DNA of 64,000 nt from JAGQZY01 sp964588335 (GTDB lineage: Bacteria; Bdellovibrionota; Bdellovibrionia; Bdellovibrionales; JAGQZY01). The notes under the pieces were generated by a model. The model had not been told where the DNA came from, ran no database searches, and was given only the letters and a program-made list of their open reading frames with translations. Made by a program: the position numbers and the translations under genes. The stretch spans positions 1-64,000 of the forward strand of contig CAZPOV010000004.1 of NCBI GenBank assembly GCA_964588335.1, written 5' to 3'. Below, piece by piece: positions 61,178 to 64,000 of this stretch; position 1 is the first letter of the stretch; the number at the start of each line of letters is the position of its first letter.

Positions 61178-62470
61178 ATGGAAAAAGTCAAAATCACCAA
61201 CGTTGAATTAAGTCCCACTTATTGTGTGCTGCCGTGGACTCATATCCTCATTAACTCCAGTGGCAATGTTCGTCCCTGTTGTGCGGCCAACGGAGCTTCA
61301 GATAATTTGGGGCACCTTTCAGAACAGACACTGAAAGAGATTTGGAATGGCGAAGAGATGCGCCAGCTTCGTTTGGATATGCTCGAGGGACGCAAGAATT
61401 CGAAGTGTCAGCTGTGCCACCATATGGACAGCCAGGGCCTTTTTTCTTTGCGCAAAGAGTCCAATAAACTCTTCTCCGAATACCATGGACGAGTCGCCAA
61501 TACCCATGAGGACGGATCCCTCCCCGAAGAGTATTCATGGGTGTATCTAGAACCACAATTTTCAAATGTTTGTAATTTACGATGTCGAATGTGTAATCCC
61601 ATGTACAGCACATCTTGGCAGAAAGACTTAGAGTATTCCGAATTCAAAGATGGCACTTACGAAATAGAGCATGCTTTTTCGGACTTCGAGGTGTTTTGGA
61701 AACAAATAGCCCCCGATTTAGATCAATTGGATCGTTTGCATTTTACAGGTGGTGAGCCATTGTTGATGGAAGGGCACTATCGCTTGCTTGAAAAGCTTCT
61801 TTTAAAAGGCCGCCGAAATGTGGTTTTAAATTATCACACCAATCTATCACATTTGGAATTCAAGGGGTGGAACATTTCGGAACTTTGGGAGCAGTTTGAT
61901 CGGGTCACAGTGTGTGTGAGCATGGATGCTGTAAAAGATCGGTTTGAATACATTCGCAAAGGAGCTGATTGGAAGACTGTGCGTGAAAACCTGAAAGTTC
62001 TTCAGGTGCAGAACCGAAAGCTTTGGTTTGAAATCTATCCGACGATTTCGGTTTTCAATTTTTGGCATCTTCCCGATATGCTGACCGACCTGATTGAGAT
62101 GGGCCTTCTCACTTACAAGAGGTTTCGCTGTAAAGTTTTGGCAGATCCCGATTTTATGTCGATCCAGGTATTTCCTCCTGAATTCAAAAAGGAGATTCAT
62201 CGTCGTTGGGACGAGTTTTTTAACCGTGAGAATATTCGCTGTCGATCCGACTTTCAGTTTATAAAAGACCAAATTGATGGCTACTTGCGATTTATGGATA
62301 ACGAAGATCACAGTCACCTGTTACCATGTCTGTATTCCAAAACCGAGGAGCTGGATCGGATTCGGAAAGAGAGTCTATACGACTCGTTCCCTGAATTGCA
62401 TTGGTTAAAAGAATTCAAAGACGTCCATCGACCGACGCCGATGGAACAAGCTCAACAACCCATGAGCTGA
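61178..62470 (+). CDS. Radical SAM enzyme with N-terminal twitch domain
   Basis: The N-terminal part (YCVLPWTHILINSSGNVRPCCAA, then CQLCHHMD) is a twitch/SPASM-like auxiliary-cluster domain placed before the radical SAM core. This is the reverse of the usual order. The core has FSNVCNLRCRMC (about 131-138), LHFTGGEPLLMEGHY and VCVSMDAVKDRFEYIRKG. Known relatives are called twitch-domain-containing radical SAM proteins and have no well-established product. ATG 61178. It ends 2 bases from the convergent small secreted gene. Confidence 0.88.
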   Translation: MEKVKITNVELSPTYCVLPWTHILINSSGNVRPCCAANGASDNLGHLSEQTLKEIWNGEEMRQLRLDMLEGRKNSKCQLCHHMDSQGLFSLRKESNKLFSEYHGRVANTHEDGSLPEEYSWVYLEPQFSNVCNLRCRMCNPMYSTSWQKDLEYSEFKDGTYEIEHAFSDFEVFWKQIAPDLDQLDRLHFTGGEPLLMEGHYRLLEKLLLKGRRNVVLNYHTNLSHLEFKGWNISELWEQFDRVTVCVSMDAVKDRFEYIRKGADWKTVRENLKVLQVQNRKLWFEIYPTISVFNFWHLPDMLTDLIEMGLLTYKRFRCKVLADPDFMSIQVFPPEFKKEIHRRWDEFFNRENIRCRSDFQFIKDQIDGYLRFMDNEDHSHLLPCLYSKTEELDRIRKESLYDSFPELHWLKEFKDVHRPTPMEQAQQPMS

Positions 62471-62472
62471 GG

Positions 62473-62829
62473 CTAGCGAACCAGGGTGCTGGTGTCGCCT
62501 TCGCTGACTTTAACGGTGTGTTTTCCAAACTGCAGTTCAGCCGAAAAACCATCTTCTGCACCAAAGTAATCAAACTTGTATTCGGCCATGGCTTTCATAA
62601 ACTCTTCCGACAGTCCGAGGTCCTCGAAAGTGTCCGGATAGAATCCGAAAAACTTGTAGGATTCGTTGGCAGCAGCCGAAATGCGGGTCAGAAGCTCACG
62701 CATCTCCTCTTGACGTTTTTTGTTCAATCCCTTCACGCCGATGACGGGGTCTTTGGAAAGATCCATGGTGATGGCTTGGGCGTTAGAGAAAAAGAATACG
62801 GCTGTGAGTATGATGGCTATATATTTCAT
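62473..62829 (-). CDS. Small secreted protein of unknown function, 118 aa
   Basis: A signal peptide (MKYIAIILTAVFFFSNAQA) is followed by KDPVIGVKGLNKKRQEEMRE, a helical stretch, then YKFFGFYPDTFEDLGLSEEF and a C-terminal beta part. The phrase YPxTFEDLGL is reminiscent of the processed parts of type IV pilin-like proteins, but no prepilin leader is seen. It converges on the twitch-type radical SAM gene; whether it belongs to that locus is unknown. Confidence 0.7.
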   Translation of the reverse strand: MKYIAIILTAVFFFSNAQAITMDLSKDPVIGVKGLNKKRQEEMRELLTRISAAANESYKFFGFYPDTFEDLGLSEEFMKAMAEYKFDYFGAEDGFSAELQFGKHTVKVSEGDTSTLVR

Positions 62830-63276
62830 GCTTTTATTTTGAGCTATTATGGCGGCAAAAGAAAACCCGATTTTCCAGTACGGCGCACCGGGACAATGGT
62901 GAGCAGGGTCTTAGTGGGCCCCACTGTGGCCCGTTTGATGGGGGCTATTCTCTGGTATTTATTCAGCAGATTGATAAACTTCAAGTCTTGGCAAGGGGTT
63001 AAGATCAATGTCGGTCAGAGTCTGTTTTGAACTTTGGTGTATTCTGCTGAATGACTTGGCTTGTTTGCTAATTTTTTGAGCTTAATTAAGCTGAGAACAA
63101 GAATCGCGCCGGTGCATTTTTGCTGGCTGAGGAGTGTAGGCTCTGGTTTTTGCGCCAGTGGGGGAAAATCCTTGGAAAGCGCTGTTATTGCATTTCTTTT
63201 GTCCACATTCTTTGATATTTGAAACCCCTTGCCCGGTGCTTGATTATGAAGGCCTTCGTCTTGGGGAGAGAATCTT
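62830..63276. other. 447-base gap without a recognised gene
   Basis: I see no supported gene here. A perfect AGCTTAATTAAGCT palindrome lies near 63079-63092. A 44-residue frame beginning at about 62894 (MVSRVLVGPTVARLMG) is open but has no ribosome site. The cinA promoter is expected in this gap. Confidence 0.5.
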
Positions 63277-63759
63277 TTGGAAGAAACAATTCAGAAAATA
63301 ATCGATCACCTTCGGGAGCGGCATCAAACTCTGACTTTTGCTGAAAGTTGCACGGGAGGACTTCTGTCTTCCGAAGTCACAAGCTTACCCGGCGTTTCAG
63401 ACGTTTTTATGGGTTCGGTTGTGACTTACAGCAATAGAATGAAACGTGAAATTTTAGGTGTGTCCGGCTCAGTTTTGAGTACAATGGGGGCTGTCAGTCG
63501 ACCCGTAGCATTGGAGATGGCTCGAGGAGTGAAAGTCTTGACCGATACCCACTGGGCTGTGAGCATTACCGGAATAGCCGGTCCGACAGGGGGAACAGAC
63601 ACCAAGCCTGTGGGCACTGTATGCTTTGCCATTGTTGGCCCTGGATTTGAATGGAGCTCAAGAGAGCAGTTCGCGGGAAGCCGCAAGCAGGTGCAACAAT
63701 CATCAGCAAAGTTTGCCTTTGAAACTTTATACAGAGTCTTAACGGGCGAGCTCAATTAA
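63277..63759 (+). CDS. CinA C-terminal-type nicotinamide-nucleotide amidase
   Basis: Matches TFAESCTGGLLSSEVTSLPGVSDVFMGSVVTYSN, SVSITGIAGPTGGTDTKPVGTV (here reading WAVSITGIAGPTGG) and the C-terminal helix of the CinA/PncC domain. The family deamidates nicotinamide mononucleotide in NAD salvage. The N-terminal MoaB-like half of full-length CinA is missing, so this is the short PncC-type form. The TTG start has GGGGAGAG upstream. It lies 30 bases before recA, the classic cinA-recA pair. Confidence 0.9.
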   Translation: MEETIQKIIDHLRERHQTLTFAESCTGGLLSSEVTSLPGVSDVFMGSVVTYSNRMKREILGVSGSVLSTMGAVSRPVALEMARGVKVLTDTHWAVSITGIAGPTGGTDTKPVGTVCFAIVGPGFEWSSREQFAGSRKQVQQSSAKFAFETLYRVLTGELN

Positions 63760-63789
63760 ATTTTGTAACTTAATGAATGGGGGTTCTAT

Positions 63790-64000
63790 ATGAACACAGA
63801 AAAGAATAAAGCCATCGATCTTGCCGTCTCTGCCATTGAAAAGCAGTTTGGTAAAGGTTCGATCATGCGTTTAGGTCAAACCGATAATCTTTACGGAGAT
63901 GTTCCAGTGATTTCTGCTGGTGCCTTAAGCTTGGATATTGGTTTGGGAATCGGTGGGTATCCACGCGGAAGAATCGTTGAAATTTATGGACCAGAAAGTT
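63790..64000 (+). CDS. recA: RecA recombinase, N-terminal part, cut by the window end
   Basis: The first 70 codons read NKAIDLAVSAIEKQFGKGSI, MRLGQ, VISAGALSLDIGLGIGGYP, RGRIVEIYGPES, the RecA N-terminus up to just before the Walker A loop. It handles homologous recombination and the SOS response. GGGGG lies about 5 bases before the ATG. No SOS box was seen in the 30-base gap after cinA. The rest of the gene lies beyond 64000. Confidence 0.97.
   Translation, partial: MNTEKNKAIDLAVSAIEKQFGKGSIMRLGQTDNLYGDVPVISAGALSLDIGLGIGGYPRGRIVEIYGPES

Noticed and set aside
62401..63030. 209-residue plus-strand frame
   Set aside because: It overlaps the ends of two better-supported genes and has no ribosome site or family match.
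63760..63789. SOS box before recA
   Set aside because: No TTACnnnGTAA or similar inverted site in the 30-base gap; control may lie upstream of cinA.

Overview
The window looks like a draft chromosomal contig of a Bdellovibrio-like bacterium (Bdellovibrionota). This is inferred from the gene mix: many small secreted or lipoprotein genes, paired PilZ proteins, an AgmX/TonB-C-like lipoprotein, PilT, a mammalian-type transketolase, cinA-recA, and frequent TTG start codons. No phylogenetic marker could be searched. Two assembly signs stand out: a 100-base N run inside the transketolase gene (44181-44280), and a perfect 45-base inverted copy of internal sequence at the left edge (1-45 versus 189-233).

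Layout. 1-2214: an accessory-looking stretch downstream of the tmRNA 3' end, with an edge-truncated eukaryotic-like protein kinase, a possible gene remnant and a secreted protein. 2215-2575: tmRNA (ssrA, minus strand). 2.8-9.8 kb: a large secreted CEMIP-like G8/beta-helix protein, a lipoprotein, an MFS-PlsC fusion for lysophospholipid recycling, and a DUF2177 membrane protein. 10-16.5 kb: a cytochrome c-like lipoprotein, type II NADH dehydrogenase, two orphan exported proteins, a long structured non-coding stretch, a ClpX paralogue without zinc finger, and a secreted protein made of five 21-residue repeats. 16.8-25.4 kb: a deglycation-type pair (LMW-PTP and fructosamine kinase) behind an adenosine-deaminase-like gene, hydrolases, aminopeptidase N and a thioesterase. 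25.5-29.7 kb: a polyprenyl synthase, UbiA prenyltransferase, RsmJ and membrane protein series with overlapping genes. 29.7-36 kb: SirB1-like and SpoIIE-like proteins, citrate synthase, two pseudo-receiver/PilZ proteins, enoyl-CoA hydratase, Ddl and ElbB. 37-44.6 kb: lipoprotein, GNAT, DoxX, thiamine-type ABC transporter (thiBPQ-like) and transketolase, which itself uses thiamine diphosphate. 44.7-50 kb: TatA, PcnB, hydrolase, DEAD-box helicase and MscL. 50-56 kb: the tight minus-strand series pilT-recX-alaS-mutY-PD40 protein. 56.3-62.8 kb: a polytopic membrane protein, a GT2 glycosyltransferase and three different radical SAM enzymes around a perfect palindrome. 63.3-64 kb: cinA-type amidase and the start of recA.

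The strongest candidates for something undescribed are the GT2/three-radical-SAM locus with its palindrome, the five-repeat exported protein beside the ClpX paralogue, and the CEMIP-like secreted protein. No CRISPR array, transposase, prophage gene or tRNA was recognised.
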